A stretch of DNA of 64,000 bases from Novosphingobium meiothermophilum. GTDB lineage: Bacteria > Pseudomonadota > Alphaproteobacteria > Sphingomonadales > Sphingomonadaceae. The DNA lies in the NCBI RefSeq assembly GCF_003171715.1, contig NZ_QGHL01000007.1, positions 1-64,000 on the forward strand, given 5' to 3'. Made by a program: the position numbers and the translations under genes. The notes under the pieces were generated by a model. The model was not told the origin of the DNA and made no database searches. It saw only the letters and a list, made by a program, of their open reading frames with translations. Below are positions 53,389 through 62,817 of the stretch, in pieces (position 1 is the stretch's first letter; the number at the start of each line of letters is the position of its first letter).

Positions 53389-54086
53389 CCTGGGTTGTTG
53401 TCCTCTTTGCTGCTGCCGGTGCGTTTCTCGTCATGGCATTCGTGCTCAGGATGCCGCGCGCCGGATGGGAACTGACGGGGGCCGCTCTGCTGCTCGGCAT
53501 TGCCGGTTATGCCTTGCAGGGGCGCCCCGCCATGCCCGGCGCGCCCAAGGCACCGGTCGAGAACAGGCGTGCGGCCGACGAAGCGCTCATCAAGCAGCGT
53601 CAGCAGATGGGCGACGGTTTCGCCAAGGGGCAAAGCTGGCTGATCCTCGCCGACGGTCTTGCCCGTCAGGGGCAGTATGGTGCGGCAGCCGAAGTCCTGC
53701 GCAAGGGCACGCAGCAGTTCCCCAACGATGCGGACCTGTGGGTTTCGCTGGGCAATGCGCTGGTCGGCCATAGCGACGGGATGATTTCGCCCGCAGCGCA
53801 GTTTGCCTTCCAGAAGGCGGCGAGCCTTGATCCCGCCCACCCCGGACCGCCGTTCTTCATGGGGCTGGCGCTGGCGCAGTCTGGCCGTCTGCCCGATGCG
53901 CGGGCGATCTGGGCCGAACTGCTGGCGCGTTCCCCCGCCAATGCGCCTTATCGTGCCGATCTGGTGGAGCGCATCCAGCGTCTTGATTCGATGATTGCCA
54001 TGGCAGGTGGTGCCGAAACCACCGGGGCGCCTGTTCCGGCACCTTCGACGACATCGGGCGAAGATTCGCAACAGACTGATAAATAG
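53385..54086 (+). CDS. ccmI: cytochrome c maturation TPR protein CcmI/CycH
   Basis: CcmI holds apocytochrome c for CcmF. The 233-residue product has two N-terminal membrane helices (VVVLFAAAGAFLVMAFVLRM and ELTGAALLLGIAGYALQG). Two or three TPR units follow (SWLILADGLARQGQYGAAAE and WVSLGNALVGHSDGMISPAA), ending in a Thr/Ser-rich tail. It is shorter than rhizobial CycH. It starts with ATGA overlap and is the last ccm gene. Confidence 0.9.
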   Translation: MTWVVVLFAAAGAFLVMAFVLRMPRAGWELTGAALLLGIAGYALQGRPAMPGAPKAPVENRRAADEALIKQRQQMGDGFAKGQSWLILADGLARQGQYGAAAEVLRKGTQQFPNDADLWVSLGNALVGHSDGMISPAAQFAFQKAASLDPAHPGPPFFMGLALAQSGRLPDARAIWAELLARSPANAPYRADLVERIQRLDSMIAMAGGAETTGAPVPAPSTTSGEDSQQTDK

Positions 54087-54250
54087 AGTTTATTCTATAT
54101 CTGACACGGCATGTCTCGCGTCAGATTGACACGCTTGCTTCGGCCCCGCGCCAGCCATTGCGGGGGGCTTCGGGCGGTGCTAAAGCGCCGCGCCATTCCG
54201 CCGTTTCGGGGGAACTGGTTCAGGGCTGAAGGGCCGGGGGCACCGTTGCC

Positions 54251-56182
54251 ATGAGTAATGCCGAAAATGCCGCTGAATGCACTGGTCCGACCGTGCAGGC
54301 GGCGGGACACGCGGCGGGACACTCGCATACGCAAGGTTCAGTGATGAAGCTTGCGGTCGGGGCCATTGGTGTCGTCTTTGGCGACATCGGCACCAGCCCG
54401 CTCTATGCGCTGCGCGATACGTTTGACGGCCACCACCCGCTGCCGCTCGACCTTCTGCATATCTACGGCATCATCAGCCTCATGTTCTGGTCGATGATGA
54501 TCATCGTCACGTTCAAGTATGTGACGATCATCATGCGCGCTGACAACAAGGGCGAAGGCGGCAGCCTTGCCCTGCTTGCGCTCATCAACCAGCACACCGA
54601 TGGCAAGCGCTGGGGCAGGGGCATCATTCTGCTGGGCGTTTTCGCCACGGCGCTGTTCTATGGCGATTCGATGATTACCCCGGCCGTGTCGGTCATGGGC
54701 GCGATCGAGGGGCTTTCGGTTTACGAGCCGCGGATGCAGGGGATGATCGTTCCCCTTGTCGTCGGCATTCTCATCGGCCTGTTCCTCATCCAGAGCCGCG
54801 GGACCGAGCGTGTTTCGGCCCTGTTCGGCCCGGTCATGCTGCTCTATTTCGCCACCATTGCCACGCTTGGCGCCTTCAGCATTGCCCAGCATCCGCAGGT
54901 CATCGGCGCGCTCAGCCCGCATCATGCTGCCAGCATGTTCATTGCCGATCCGTTTCGCGGATTCCTTGCCATGGGGGCGGCCGTGCTGGCCGTTACCGGG
55001 GCGGAGGCGCTTTATGCCGACATGGGCCATTTCGGGCGCAATCCGATCCGCGTGTCGTGGCTGGTGTTTGTCCTGCCTGCGCTGGTGCTCAACTATCTGG
55101 GCCAGGCATCCCTCCTGATCCGCGATCCCTCGGCGTTGGCCAGCCCGTTCTATTTCCTTGCGCCCGAATGGTTCCAGTGGCCCCTGCTGTTCATTGCCTC
55201 GGCCGCGGCAATCATCGCTTCGCAGGCCGTGATCTCAGGCGCATTCTCGGTGACGCAGCAGGCGATCCAGCTTGGCTTCATCCCGCGCATGACGATCAAG
55301 CACACCTCGACCGCGGCGGGCCAGATCTACATTCCCGTCATCAACTGGGCGCTGATGATTGCGGTCATCCTGCTGGTGCTGGTGTTCCAGCGTTCGTCGA
55401 ATCTCACGGCGGCCTATGGCATCGCCGTGACCGGCGCGATGCTGATCGACAATTTCCTGCTGGCGGTGGTGCTGTTCAAGCTTTGGCAGTGGAAAGCCCC
55501 TGCCGCCATTGCCATGCTGGCCCTGTTCTTCGCGATCGATGGGGCATACCTTGGCGCGAACCTTACCAAGATCCCTGATGGCGGCTGGGTGCCGCTGCTC
55601 ATGGGCGTGGCGATCTTCACCCTGCTTACCACTTGGTCGCGCGGGCGCGCGCTGATGCGGGCCAACATGGCCGAAGGCACGATCCCGCTCGAAGTCTTTA
55701 CCAAGTCGGCCCATTCCAGCGCCGCGCGCGTGTCCGGCACGGCCATTTTCATGGCGTCCACATCGTCGGGTGTGCCCTCGGCGCTGCTGCACAACATCAA
55801 GCACAACAAGGTGCTGCACGAGCGCGTGGTCATCCTCACCGTCTCGATCGAGGACGTGCCCTATGTGGAGGAGAGCGAGCGCTACTCGGTCAAGGACTTC
55901 GGCAACGGGTTCTACCGGCTGACGCTGCGGTTCGGCTTCCTTGAGGAAACCGATGTGCCAGCCGCGCTCAAGCGAGTCGACATGTGCGGCGAACCGTTCA
56001 ACATGATGAAGACCAGCTTCTTCCTCTCGCGCCAGACGCTGCTTCCGTCAGACAAGCCGGGCATGGCGCTGTGGCGGGAAAAGCTGTTTGCATGGATGCT
56101 GCGCAATGCGGCGAGCGCGATGGAGTTCTTCCGCCTGCCCACCAACCGCGTGGTTGAGCTGGGCAGCCAGCTCAAGATCTGA
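54251..56182 (+). CDS. kup: low-affinity potassium uptake protein Kup
   Basis: Kup takes up potassium with protons across the inner membrane. The 643-residue product has twelve predicted helices. Its hallmarks are [18 protein letters not shown] near residue 37 and [14 protein letters not shown]-terminal cytoplasmic domain (about residue 450 on) has [21 protein letters not shown] His-rich N-terminus ([10 protein letters not shown]) precedes helix 1. The 164-base leader shows no clear riboswitch. The receiver gene follows two bases after the stop. Confidence 0.96.
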   Translation: MSNAENAAECTGPTVQAAGHAAGHSHTQGSVMKLAVGAIGVVFGDIGTSPLYALRDTFDGHHPLPLDLLHIYGIISLMFWSMMIIVTFKYVTIIMRADNKGEGGSLALLALINQHTDGKRWGRGIILLGVFATALFYGDSMITPAVSVMGAIEGLSVYEPRMQGMIVPLVVGILIGLFLIQSRGTERVSALFGPVMLLYFATIATLGAFSIAQHPQVIGALSPHHAASMFIADPFRGFLAMGAAVLAVTGAEALYADMGHFGRNPIRVSWLVFVLPALVLNYLGQASLLIRDPSALASPFYFLAPEWFQWPLLFIASAAAIIASQAVISGAFSVTQQAIQLGFIPRMTIKHTSTAAGQIYIPVINWALMIAVILLVLVFQRSSNLTAAYGIAVTGAMLIDNFLLAVVLFKLWQWKAPAAIAMLALFFAIDGAYLGANLTKIPDGGWVPLLMGVAIFTLLTTWSRGRALMRANMAEGTIPLEVFTKSAHSSAARVSGTAIFMASTSSGVPSALLHNIKHNKVLHERVVILTVSIEDVPYVEESERYSVKDFGNGFYRLTLRFGFLEETDVPAALKRVDMCGEPFNMMKTSFFLSRQTLLPSDKPGMALWREKLFAWMLRNAASAMEFFRLPTNRVVELGSQLKI

Positions 56183-56184
56183 GC

Positions 56185-56577
56185 ATGGCATCGGAGCCTG
56201 CCATTTATGGCGCGCTTGCGGGCAAGCGCATTCTGGTGATCGAGGACGAGTTCATCGTGGCGGCCATGGTGGCCGAAGCACTGGACCATGCAGGCGCGAT
56301 TGCGCTGGGGCCGGTCGGTCGGGTGGATGATGCCTTGCAGGCCATCGGCGGCGTCAGACTTGGCGCACCGCATATCGATGCCGCTGTGCTCGACTGGAAC
56401 CTGTGTGGCGACCCCGGTCTTCCCGTGGCCATCGCTCTTGCGGGGCAGGCCATCCCCTTCGTCATTGCTACTGGCTATGGCTCGGTCGAGTCGGCGTTTG
56501 CGGATCGCCCGCTGATTGCCAAGCCCTATGCGGAAGATGATCTGCTGGCAAAGCTGGCCAGCCTGCTTGCCACCTGA
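56185..56577 (+). CDS. stand-alone response-regulator receiver protein
   Basis: The 130-residue protein is only a receiver domain: acidic pair in ILVIEDEFIVAAMVAEAL, phospho-acceptor Asp in AAVLDWNLCG near residue 70, Thr in IATGYGS, and Lys in IAKPYAEDDLL near residue 113. It has no output domain. Such proteins shuttle phosphate or control a partner kinase. It is placed directly after kup, so co-expression is likely; a link with potassium is only an inference. Confidence 0.9.
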   Translation: MASEPAIYGALAGKRILVIEDEFIVAAMVAEALDHAGAIALGPVGRVDDALQAIGGVRLGAPHIDAAVLDWNLCGDPGLPVAIALAGQAIPFVIATGYGSVESAFADRPLIAKPYAEDDLLAKLASLLAT

Positions 56578-56593
56578 AAGCGCCCACGAATAA

Positions 56594-56619
56594 GGGCGCG
56601 GCGTTTGCGCGCCGCGCCC
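56594..56619. terminator. bidirectional terminator between convergent genes
   Basis: GGGCGCGGCG at 56594-56603 pairs perfectly with CGCCGCGCCC at 56610-56619 (10 base pairs, 6-base loop). It lies between the receiver gene and the leftward PuuD-like gene. The following CTTCCTTG on plus and TTATTC on minus are weak T runs, so it may serve both sides. Confidence 0.75.
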
Positions 56620-56656
56620 CCTTCCTTGTCGCGTGTCAGCAACGGGTGTGTCGGCT

Positions 56657-57229
56657 TCAGCCGAGGTTCGCGCTGACCATGGCGTAGAGCATGGGGATCG
56701 ACAGCAGCGTGTTGGTGCGGCTGGCATAGAGCGCGCGCGGTGCGGCGGCGGCCTTTTCTTCGGCCGATGCTTCGACGATGCCGAGAATCTTCTTCTGGGC
56801 GGGCCAGATGATGAACCACACGTTGAACGCCATGATGAGCGCCAGCCACATGCCGATGCCGATCAGGCGGACATTGCCTTCGCCCGTGAGCGTCATGGCC
56901 TGATGGGCGTAGCCCGAAACCACGGCAATGCCGAGGCCGGTGATGACCGTGAGCAGCGCGCCATAGCGGAAGAAGAAGAATACCTTGGGCGCGATGAAGC
57001 CGGTGATGGCGCCCTTCTGCTCTGCCGGGATCTTGGGCATGGTGGGCACCTGCACGAAGTTCAGGTAATAAAGCAGGCCGATCCACACGATCCCGAAGAA
57101 GATGTGCAGCCAGCGCAGCACCGAGTTCGCATCGACCGGTGCGGAATCGGTAAAGCCCATCATCAGCACGATTGCGGCGACAAGGCCGGTAACAAGCACA
57201 AGATGAAGGTTGCCAAAGAACTTGGCCAT
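56657..57229 (-). CDS. PuuD-like (urate hydroxylase N-domain) membrane protein
   Basis: The 190-residue product has about four membrane helices and the family blocks RWLHIFFGIVWIGLLYYLNF and GFIAPKVFFFFRYGALLTVI, with IIWPAQKKILG and RTNTLLSIPMLYAMV near the end. This is the membrane domain of PuuD-type urate hydroxylases, but the C-terminal cytochrome c domain of full PuuD is absent and no uric acid genes are nearby. It could be a heme-binding membrane protein of other function. The start is ATG 57229; a good GGGGGAAAT sequence precedes it. Confidence 0.8.
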   Translation of the reverse strand: MAKFFGNLHLVLVTGLVAAIVLMMGFTDSAPVDANSVLRWLHIFFGIVWIGLLYYLNFVQVPTMPKIPAEQKGAITGFIAPKVFFFFRYGALLTVITGLGIAVVSGYAHQAMTLTGEGNVRLIGIGMWLALIMAFNVWFIIWPAQKKILGIVEASAEEKAAAAPRALYASRTNTLLSIPMLYAMVSANLG

Positions 57230-57425
57230 GAGATTTCCCCCTTTATACAACCGTCTGTCATTCCGGCGCACGACCTGAAGCGCCTACGGTTCCCCGCATA
57301 TTAGGCACGGTGCGGCGAATGTCACACAAAAATGTGTTGCAAAAGTCACACGAAAACCACGCGCAGGCATCCTGTCCGAAGGGCACGGGCCGGCGCGGCC
57401 AGTCCAGTTTGTTCCCGCAGCCGCA

Positions 57426-58085
57426 TCAGTCGTGCGGCGGGTTCTGCTCCACCTCGGTTTCCGCCTCAACGGCCAGTCCGTGCCTCATCAGCATCGGGAT
57501 TTGCGCGAAGGTGAACAGGAACGAAAGCGCCGTCACGCCCCACAGCTTTGCCTGAAGCCAGATTTCGAAATTGCCGTTGGCCGTGTTGAAGAAGTGGCGC
57601 AGCACTTCGTTCAGTCCGGCCAGGAACAGGAAGAAGAAGGCCCAGTTGCGCGAAAGCTTGATCCAGCCTTCTTCGCTCAGGCCGTCGAAGGCTGCCTCCA
57701 GCAGATAGCGCAGCATGGCCTTGCCGCGTGCAAGCCCGGCAAACAGCACGCCCGCAAACAGCAGGTAGATCGCGGTCGGCTTTACCTGAATCCAGAACGG
57801 ATCGCCCAGCAGCACCGTAAGCGTGCCGAAGCCGAGGATCAGCACCGTGGAAAGCCACAGCATCGGCGATACCTTGCCCAGTCGCCATTTCGATACGATG
57901 AGGGCGATTACGGTGGCCGCCATGAATGCGGCGGTTCCCTTGGTCACGGCCACCACCTCGCCAAGCCCGGCTTCCGCGCCTTCCGGCTTGAAGTGGCGAT
58001 AGGCGAGGAAGAACACCAGCAGCGGTCCGTAATCGACCGCCAGATTGATCCAGGATGACCGGGGCTTCCTGTCCGTCGTGCTCAC
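57426..58085 (-). CDS. ispZ: inner-membrane septation protein A homologue (YciB/IspZ)
   Basis: The 219-residue product has five or six helices and family motifs: LAVDYGPLLVFFLAYRHFKP, FWIQVKPTAIYLLFAGVLFA, KLSRNWAFFFLFLAGLNEVL and WLQAKLWGVTALSFLFTFAQ. YciB proteins affect cell division and envelope synthesis. The start is GTG 58085, overlapping the ftsY stop. It is the last gene of the dapF-mtaB-ftsY-ispZ operon. Also annotated as septation protein A. Confidence 0.95.
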   Translation of the reverse strand: MSTTDRKPRSSWINLAVDYGPLLVFFLAYRHFKPEGAEAGLGEVVAVTKGTAAFMAATVIALIVSKWRLGKVSPMLWLSTVLILGFGTLTVLLGDPFWIQVKPTAIYLLFAGVLFAGLARGKAMLRYLLEAAFDGLSEEGWIKLSRNWAFFFLFLAGLNEVLRHFFNTANGNFEIWLQAKLWGVTALSFLFTFAQIPMLMRHGLAVEAETEVEQNPPHD

Positions 58086-59008
58086 CGGAATACTCCTGCA
58101 ATGACCTTGGCCACAAGATCGGGGTCGAAGGGCCGCAGATCGTCGATCTTCTCGCCAACGCCGATGGCATGAATAGGCAGACCATATTGTTCTGCCGCTG
58201 CCACCAGCACTCCGCCGCGCGCGGTGCCATCCAGCTTGGTCATGATGAGGCCGGTCACGCCCGCCACTTCCTTGAAGATCTCGATTTGCTGAAGCGCATT
58301 CTGCCCGTTGGTGGCGTCGAGCACCAGCACCACGTCATGGGGTGCTTGCGGATTCAGGCGGCCAAGCACGCGGCGCACCTTGGCCAGTTCGTCCATCAGT
58401 TCGCGCTTGTTCTGAAGACGGCCCGCTGTGTCCACGATCAGCGTGTCAATGCCGGTCTCGGTCGCGGCCTTGACCGCATCGAACACGATCGAGGCAGGAT
58501 CGCCGCCTTCCGGTCCGGTCACGATAGGCACCCCCAGCCGGTCTGCCCAGACCTTCAACTGGCCGATGGCGGCGGCGCGGAAGGTATCGCCCGCTGCCAG
58601 CATCACACCATAATCCTGTTCCTGGAACAGGTGCGCCAGCTTGGCGATGGTGGTGGTCTTGCCCGATCCGTTCACCCCGATCACGAGGATCACCTGCGGG
58701 CGCGGGAAGGCCACGATCTCAAGCGGCTTGGCCACCGGACGAAGGATGGCCGCGATTTCTTCGGCCACGGCCTCCCTCAGGCCCTGCTCGGTAATCCCGG
58801 CGGCAAAGCGCGCATCCTTCAGTTTCGCGCGGATGCGGGCCGCCGCGCGCGGTCCGAGGTCCGAGAGGATCAGCGCATCCTCGATGTCGTCAAGTTGCGC
58901 CTCGGTCAGGCGCGTTGTGCCCACGATCCCGCCAAGATTTTCGGCAAGGCGTTCCGAGGTCTTGCGAAACCCGCCCAGCAAGCGGTCGGTCCAGCTTTCG
59001 CCACTCAT
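58082..59008 (-). CDS. ftsY: signal recognition particle receptor FtsY
   Basis: FtsY is the membrane-associated SRP receptor that docks ribosomes translating membrane proteins. The 308-residue product has the N domain and the GTPase G domain: P loop VIGVNGSGKTTTIAKLAHLF near residue 112, IVDTAGRLQNKRELMDEL, and MTKLDGTARGGVLVAAAEQY. The acidic A domain is almost absent, as in many alphaproteobacteria. It is overlapped by mtaB and ispZ. Its partner Ffh is encoded at the right end of the window. Confidence 0.97.
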   Translation of the reverse strand: MSGESWTDRLLGGFRKTSERLAENLGGIVGTTRLTEAQLDDIEDALILSDLGPRAAARIRAKLKDARFAAGITEQGLREAVAEEIAAILRPVAKPLEIVAFPRPQVILVIGVNGSGKTTTIAKLAHLFQEQDYGVMLAAGDTFRAAAIGQLKVWADRLGVPIVTGPEGGDPASIVFDAVKAATETGIDTLIVDTAGRLQNKRELMDELAKVRRVLGRLNPQAPHDVVLVLDATNGQNALQQIEIFKEVAGVTGLIMTKLDGTARGGVLVAAAEQYGLPIHAIGVGEKIDDLRPFDPDLVAKVIAGVFR

Positions 59009-60204
59009 TCCAGCATTCCTTCGACAATCCTTGTCGGCGTTACCGTGACGATGTTTCCCGCAGGAGTGCCGACCGGCACGCGGTAACAGGCAAAATTGGG
59101 CGCATGGCCGGTTCCGTCGCGTTCGGCAAGAACCTGTGCGGGGCTTGCGACCAGCGTTTCCAGCCAGCGCGTGCGTTCACGCCCGGCCAGCGCGCGCAGT
59201 TCGGCGGCTCGTTCGCGCACCAGCACCGGATCGACCTGCGGCATCCGCGCTGCCGGAGTGCCGGGGCGCGGCGAATAGGGAAAGATGTGTGCATGCACGA
59301 CCGCGCATTCCGACACGATGGAAAGGTTCTCGGCGTGCATCCGGGCGGTTTCGGTGGGGAAGCCGGCAATCAGATCGGCGCCGATGGCAATGTCCGGGCG
59401 CCGGGCCTTCATGCGCTCGACCAGAGCGATGGCATCGCGGCGCGAATGGCGGCGTTTCATTCGCTTGAGCACCATGTCGCTGCCGGATTGCAGCGAAAGG
59501 TGGATGTGCGGCATCACGCGCGGTTCCTGCGTGATGAGATCGAACAGCAGCGGATCGATCTCAACGCCGTCGAGCGATGACAGGCGCAGGCGGGGAAGAG
59601 TGGGAAAGGCATCGAGGATCGCCTGCACCAGGTGGCCGAGTTTCGGTGCGCCGGGAAGGTCCGCGCCCCACGAGGTGACATCGACGCCCGTGAGGACCAC
59701 TTCATGCACCGGCCGCTCTCCGGCAAGCACGGTCTGGCCGATTGCCTCCAGCACGCTGGGGACTGGCACAGATACGCTTGCCCCGCGCCCCTGCGGTATG
59801 ATGCAGAACGTGCAGGCATGATCGCAGCCGTTCTGCACGGGGACAAAAGCGCGGGTATGCGAACCGGCCGCGCGCGGCGGCCGAGCGGGGTTTGCAGCCC
59901 AGCTTTCGGGCCGGAGCTTGAGGCTGTTGGATACGACCGCGTCCACTTCGGCCATCGCGGCAAAGGCATCTGCATCGATCGTTGCGGCACAGCCCGTGAC
60001 AACGAGCCGAGCGCCGGGATGCGCGCGGCGCAGGCGTCGCACTGCCCGGCGTGACTGGCGCACCGCTTCGGCGGTCACGGCGCAAGAGTTGACCACCACC
60101 GTGGGCGGAGCATCGGCAAGAAACCCGCGGATTGCCTCGCTTTCGGCAATGTTCAGACGGCAGCCGAGCGAGATGACTTCGCCGGAAGGGGTGAGCTGGC
60201 TCAT
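59005..60204 (-). CDS. mtaB: tRNA t6A37 methylthiotransferase MtaB
   Basis: MtaB adds a methylthio group to t6A37 in tRNAs, using two iron-sulfur clusters and radical SAM chemistry. The 399-residue product has an N-terminal cluster domain (VISLGCRLNIAESEAIRG, VVNSCAV, VVTGCAA). The radical SAM motif is NGCDHACTFCIIPQGRG near residue 128 (C-x3-C-x2-C). A C-terminal TRAM-like part with RERTRWLETLVASPAQVLAE follows. It overlaps dapF and ftsY by 4 bases each. Confidence 0.95.
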   Translation of the reverse strand: MSQLTPSGEVISLGCRLNIAESEAIRGFLADAPPTVVVNSCAVTAEAVRQSRRAVRRLRRAHPGARLVVTGCAATIDADAFAAMAEVDAVVSNSLKLRPESWAANPARPPRAAGSHTRAFVPVQNGCDHACTFCIIPQGRGASVSVPVPSVLEAIGQTVLAGERPVHEVVLTGVDVTSWGADLPGAPKLGHLVQAILDAFPTLPRLRLSSLDGVEIDPLLFDLITQEPRVMPHIHLSLQSGSDMVLKRMKRRHSRRDAIALVERMKARRPDIAIGADLIAGFPTETARMHAENLSIVSECAVVHAHIFPYSPRPGTPAARMPQVDPVLVRERAAELRALAGRERTRWLETLVASPAQVLAERDGTGHAPNFACYRVPVGTPAGNIVTVTPTRIVEGMLE

Positions 60205-61010
60205 GCCGGGAAATCGGTGTCCGCGAACGTGCCTTCAAAGCTCGTGGCGGCGGGGCCGGTCATGTCGATGGTGCCGCCTTCGGGCCATGTGATGACAAGC
60301 GGCCCTCCCGGCAGGTCGACCCGCACCCGGCGCCCGGTCAGCTTGCGCCGGATCGCCGCCACGGCCGTGGCGCAGGCACCGGTGCCGCATGCCTGCGTAA
60401 GACCTGCTCCGCGCTCCCAGACGCGCAGCCTGAGATGATCGGTGCCGATCAGGCTGGCGACATTGACATTGATCTTCTGCGGAAACAGCGGGTCGCATTC
60501 GATCAAAGGGCCAAGCCGCGCCAGGTCGATCGCGTCGGTATCGGGCACGAAGAATACCACGTGCGGATTGCCGACATTGACGCCCACCGGGTTTTCGAGG
60601 TCTTCCCAGCCGACCGGCATTTCCAGCGTATCCATGGCATAGGCCACGGGGATTTCATCCCAGCGCAGGCGGGGCGCGCCCATGTCGACCGATACACCGT
60701 CTTCGCGCGCGGATGAGCGGATAACGCCCCCCAGCGTTTCGATGCTCTGATCGCCACCCAGCAGCAGGCCGACCGCGCGGCTTGCGTTTCCGCAGGCTTC
60801 CACTTCGCTGCCATCGTGATTGAAGATCCGCATCCGCACATCCGCCACGGCCGATGGTTCAAGCACGATTAGCTGATCGCAGCCGATCCCGGTGCGCCTG
60901 TCGGCCAATGCGGCGGCGCGCCGCGCGGTCATTATCACCGGCGCTGCGCGTGCGTCGATCACCACGAAGTCGTTGCCGAGACCATGCATCTTGCGAAAGG
61001 GAATGCGCAT
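60201..61010 (-). CDS. dapF: diaminopimelate epimerase
   Basis: DapF turns LL-diaminopimelate into the meso form for lysine and peptidoglycan. The 269-residue product has MRIPFRKMHGLGNDFVVIDA at the start. The two catalytic cysteines are in FNHDGSEVEACGNASRAVG and GLTQACGTGACATAVA. These fix the identity. It is the first gene of the dapF-mtaB-ftsY-ispZ operon. Confidence 0.97.
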   Translation of the reverse strand: MRIPFRKMHGLGNDFVVIDARAAPVIMTARRAAALADRRTGIGCDQLIVLEPSAVADVRMRIFNHDGSEVEACGNASRAVGLLLGGDQSIETLGGVIRSSAREDGVSVDMGAPRLRWDEIPVAYAMDTLEMPVGWEDLENPVGVNVGNPHVVFFVPDTDAIDLARLGPLIECDPLFPQKINVNVASLIGTDHLRLRVWERGAGLTQACGTGACATAVAAIRRKLTGRRVRVDLPGGPLVITWPEGGTIDMTGPAATSFEGTFADTDFPA

Positions 61011-61089
61011 GGCCCGCGACTTAAGGATTGGCGCGGCGCAAGGCAATCAGTTGCGCTGCCGCGAACCGTGATTTCCGTCTGCGGTCTTT

Positions 61090-62817
61090 TCAGCCAAGGG
61101 CCGTGCGGGGGGTATCGGTCTGCGCCTGCGTATCGGCGGCCGGGTCATCGCTGCCCTGCAAAAGGGCGCGTTCTGCCAGCATGGCGCGCACCTCCTGTGC
61201 ATCCACGGGCTGTCCGTAAAGGAAGCCCTGACCCTTGAACGAACCGAACTTGCGCAGTTCGTCCAGCACTTCGGGCGATTCGATTCCTTCTGCCGTCATC
61301 GGCATGTTCAGCCCCTTGCCCAGCGAGGAGATCGCCTCGATGATCGTCGCGCTGTCCTTGTTCGTGCCCAGCGTTGAAACGAAGAAGCGGTCGATCTTGA
61401 TCTGGTCGAAGGGCAGGGTGCGAAGCTGCGCAAGGCTGGAATAGCCTGTGCCGAAATCATCCAGGCTGATGCGGATGCCCTGGTTCTTGAGACTGGTGAT
61501 GAGCGTGCGGACCACGCCGATGCTTTCGTGCAGGCAGGTCTCGGTAATTTCGATGTCCAGCCGGTTGGGTGGGAAATTGGCCTCGACCAGCAGTTTGAGC
61601 AGCTTCTGCGCAAACCACGGATCGCGCAGTTGCAGCGGCGAGATATTGACCGACAGCGTCAGGCGCGGATCCCATTCGCGGGCATCGCGCAGAGCCTGTC
61701 GGATCAGGCTTTCGGACAGCTCGGAGATCAGACCGATTTCTTCGGCAATGGGAATGAAAATGTCCGGCGAGACGATCCCGTGACGCGGGCTTTTCCAGCG
61801 TGCCAGCATCTCGAAGCCGGTCAGCTCGCCCGTGTCGAGATCGACCTGCTTTTCGTAGTAGGGCACGAACTCGCCGCGCGGAATGCCTTCGCGGATGCCG
61901 CGCTCCAGTTCGCTGCGAAAGCGCAGTTCGCTTTCCATCACGTCCTCGAACCAGCTGTAGCGGTTCCGCCCGCTCTTCTTGGCCTGATACATCGCTAGAT
62001 CGGCGCGGTGCAGCAATGCTGCGGAAAGTTCTGCCGGGTCTGCATCGGCCTTGTCGGCCGAGGTGGCAAGGCCGATCGATGCGGTGACATCAAGGGAAAG
62101 GCCGTCGATCATCACAGGGCGGCTGATCGCTGCGGTGATCCGGGCCATGAGGCGCTCGATCGCCTCGGCATGGTCGGGATCGTAGATCGCGGCAAAGGCG
62201 AACTCGTCGCCGCCAAGCCGGGCCATGAGCGAACGTTCGGGCAGGAGCGCGGCCACGCGCTCCACCGTCTGCGTGAGGACCGCATCGCCTGCCTGATGCC
62301 CGTGGGTGTCGTTGGCGCGCTTGAAATTGTCGATGTCCATCATCATCACCACCAATTCGTGGCCGGTGATGCGCGCGGCGCGGATGATGTCTTCCAGCGC
62401 CTTGCCGACGCTTCGCCGGTTGAGGCAGCCGGTCAGCGGATCGGTATGGGCAAGCCGGTGCGCGGTCTCCTCGGCCTTGCGGCGCTGCCCCACTTCGCGG
62501 GTGAGATCGACATAGCGGCGCCAGCCGAACAGCAGCAGCGCAATGTTGAGGATAAGTGCGATGCCCAGCATCGGTTCGTGTGGTGCATCGCCCGAAAGGA
62601 TCGCGCGCAGAAAGTCTCCGACGACGACCGAGCCGTTGGCAACGAACATGAGGACCGCCGCAACGATGATGCCAAGGCCGATCACGTCATTGTCCGGCCT
62701 GCGGGTCATGGCCGTGGTGGCAGCAGCGCTGCCAGTTGCAATCACCTCGGCATCTGCAACCGATTTTTCTCGATCTGGCGCTATCGCCATACCCCTGCTT
62801 TCGTTTGGCCCGGCCAT
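61090..62817 (-). CDS. membrane-bound GGDEF-EAL cyclic-di-GMP protein
   Basis: The 575-residue product has two membrane helices (about residues 45-67 and 82-100), then GGDEF and EAL domains. The GGDEF site is intact (MARLGGDEFAFAAIYD near residue 204). The EAL domain reads EML at its first motif (GFEMLARWKSP near residue 335), yet the other metal and catalytic residues are present: LSVNISPLQL, DIEITETCL, SLDDFGTGYSSLAQL, QIKIDRFFV, and TAEGIES. Both making and degrading cyclic-di-GMP are therefore possible. The start may be ATG 62817 or ATG 62790. Confidence 0.94.
   Translation of the reverse strand: MAGPNESRGMAIAPDREKSVADAEVIATGSAAATTAMTRRPDNDVIGLGIIVAAVLMFVANGSVVVGDFLRAILSGDAPHEPMLGIALILNIALLLFGWRRYVDLTREVGQRRKAEETAHRLAHTDPLTGCLNRRSVGKALEDIIRAARITGHELVVMMMDIDNFKRANDTHGHQAGDAVLTQTVERVAALLPERSLMARLGGDEFAFAAIYDPDHAEAIERLMARITAAISRPVMIDGLSLDVTASIGLATSADKADADPAELSAALLHRADLAMYQAKKSGRNRYSWFEDVMESELRFRSELERGIREGIPRGEFVPYYEKQVDLDTGELTGFEMLARWKSPRHGIVSPDIFIPIAEEIGLISELSESLIRQALRDAREWDPRLTLSVNISPLQLRDPWFAQKLLKLLVEANFPPNRLDIEITETCLHESIGVVRTLITSLKNQGIRISLDDFGTGYSSLAQLRTLPFDQIKIDRFFVSTLGTNKDSATIIEAISSLGKGLNMPMTAEGIESPEVLDELRKFGSFKGQGFLYGQPVDAQEVRAMLAERALLQGSDDPAADTQAQTDTPRTALG

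Noticed and set aside
54126..54131. TTGACA as a -35 box for kup
   Set aside because: No matching -10 hexamer lies 16-19 bases downstream; the sequence there is GC-rich.
57324..57337. ACACA-AAAA-TGTGT palindrome with nearby GTCACAC repeats as a CRP/FNR site
   Set aside because: The half-sites and spacing do not fit the TGTGA-N6-TCACA or FNR consensus well enough to call.
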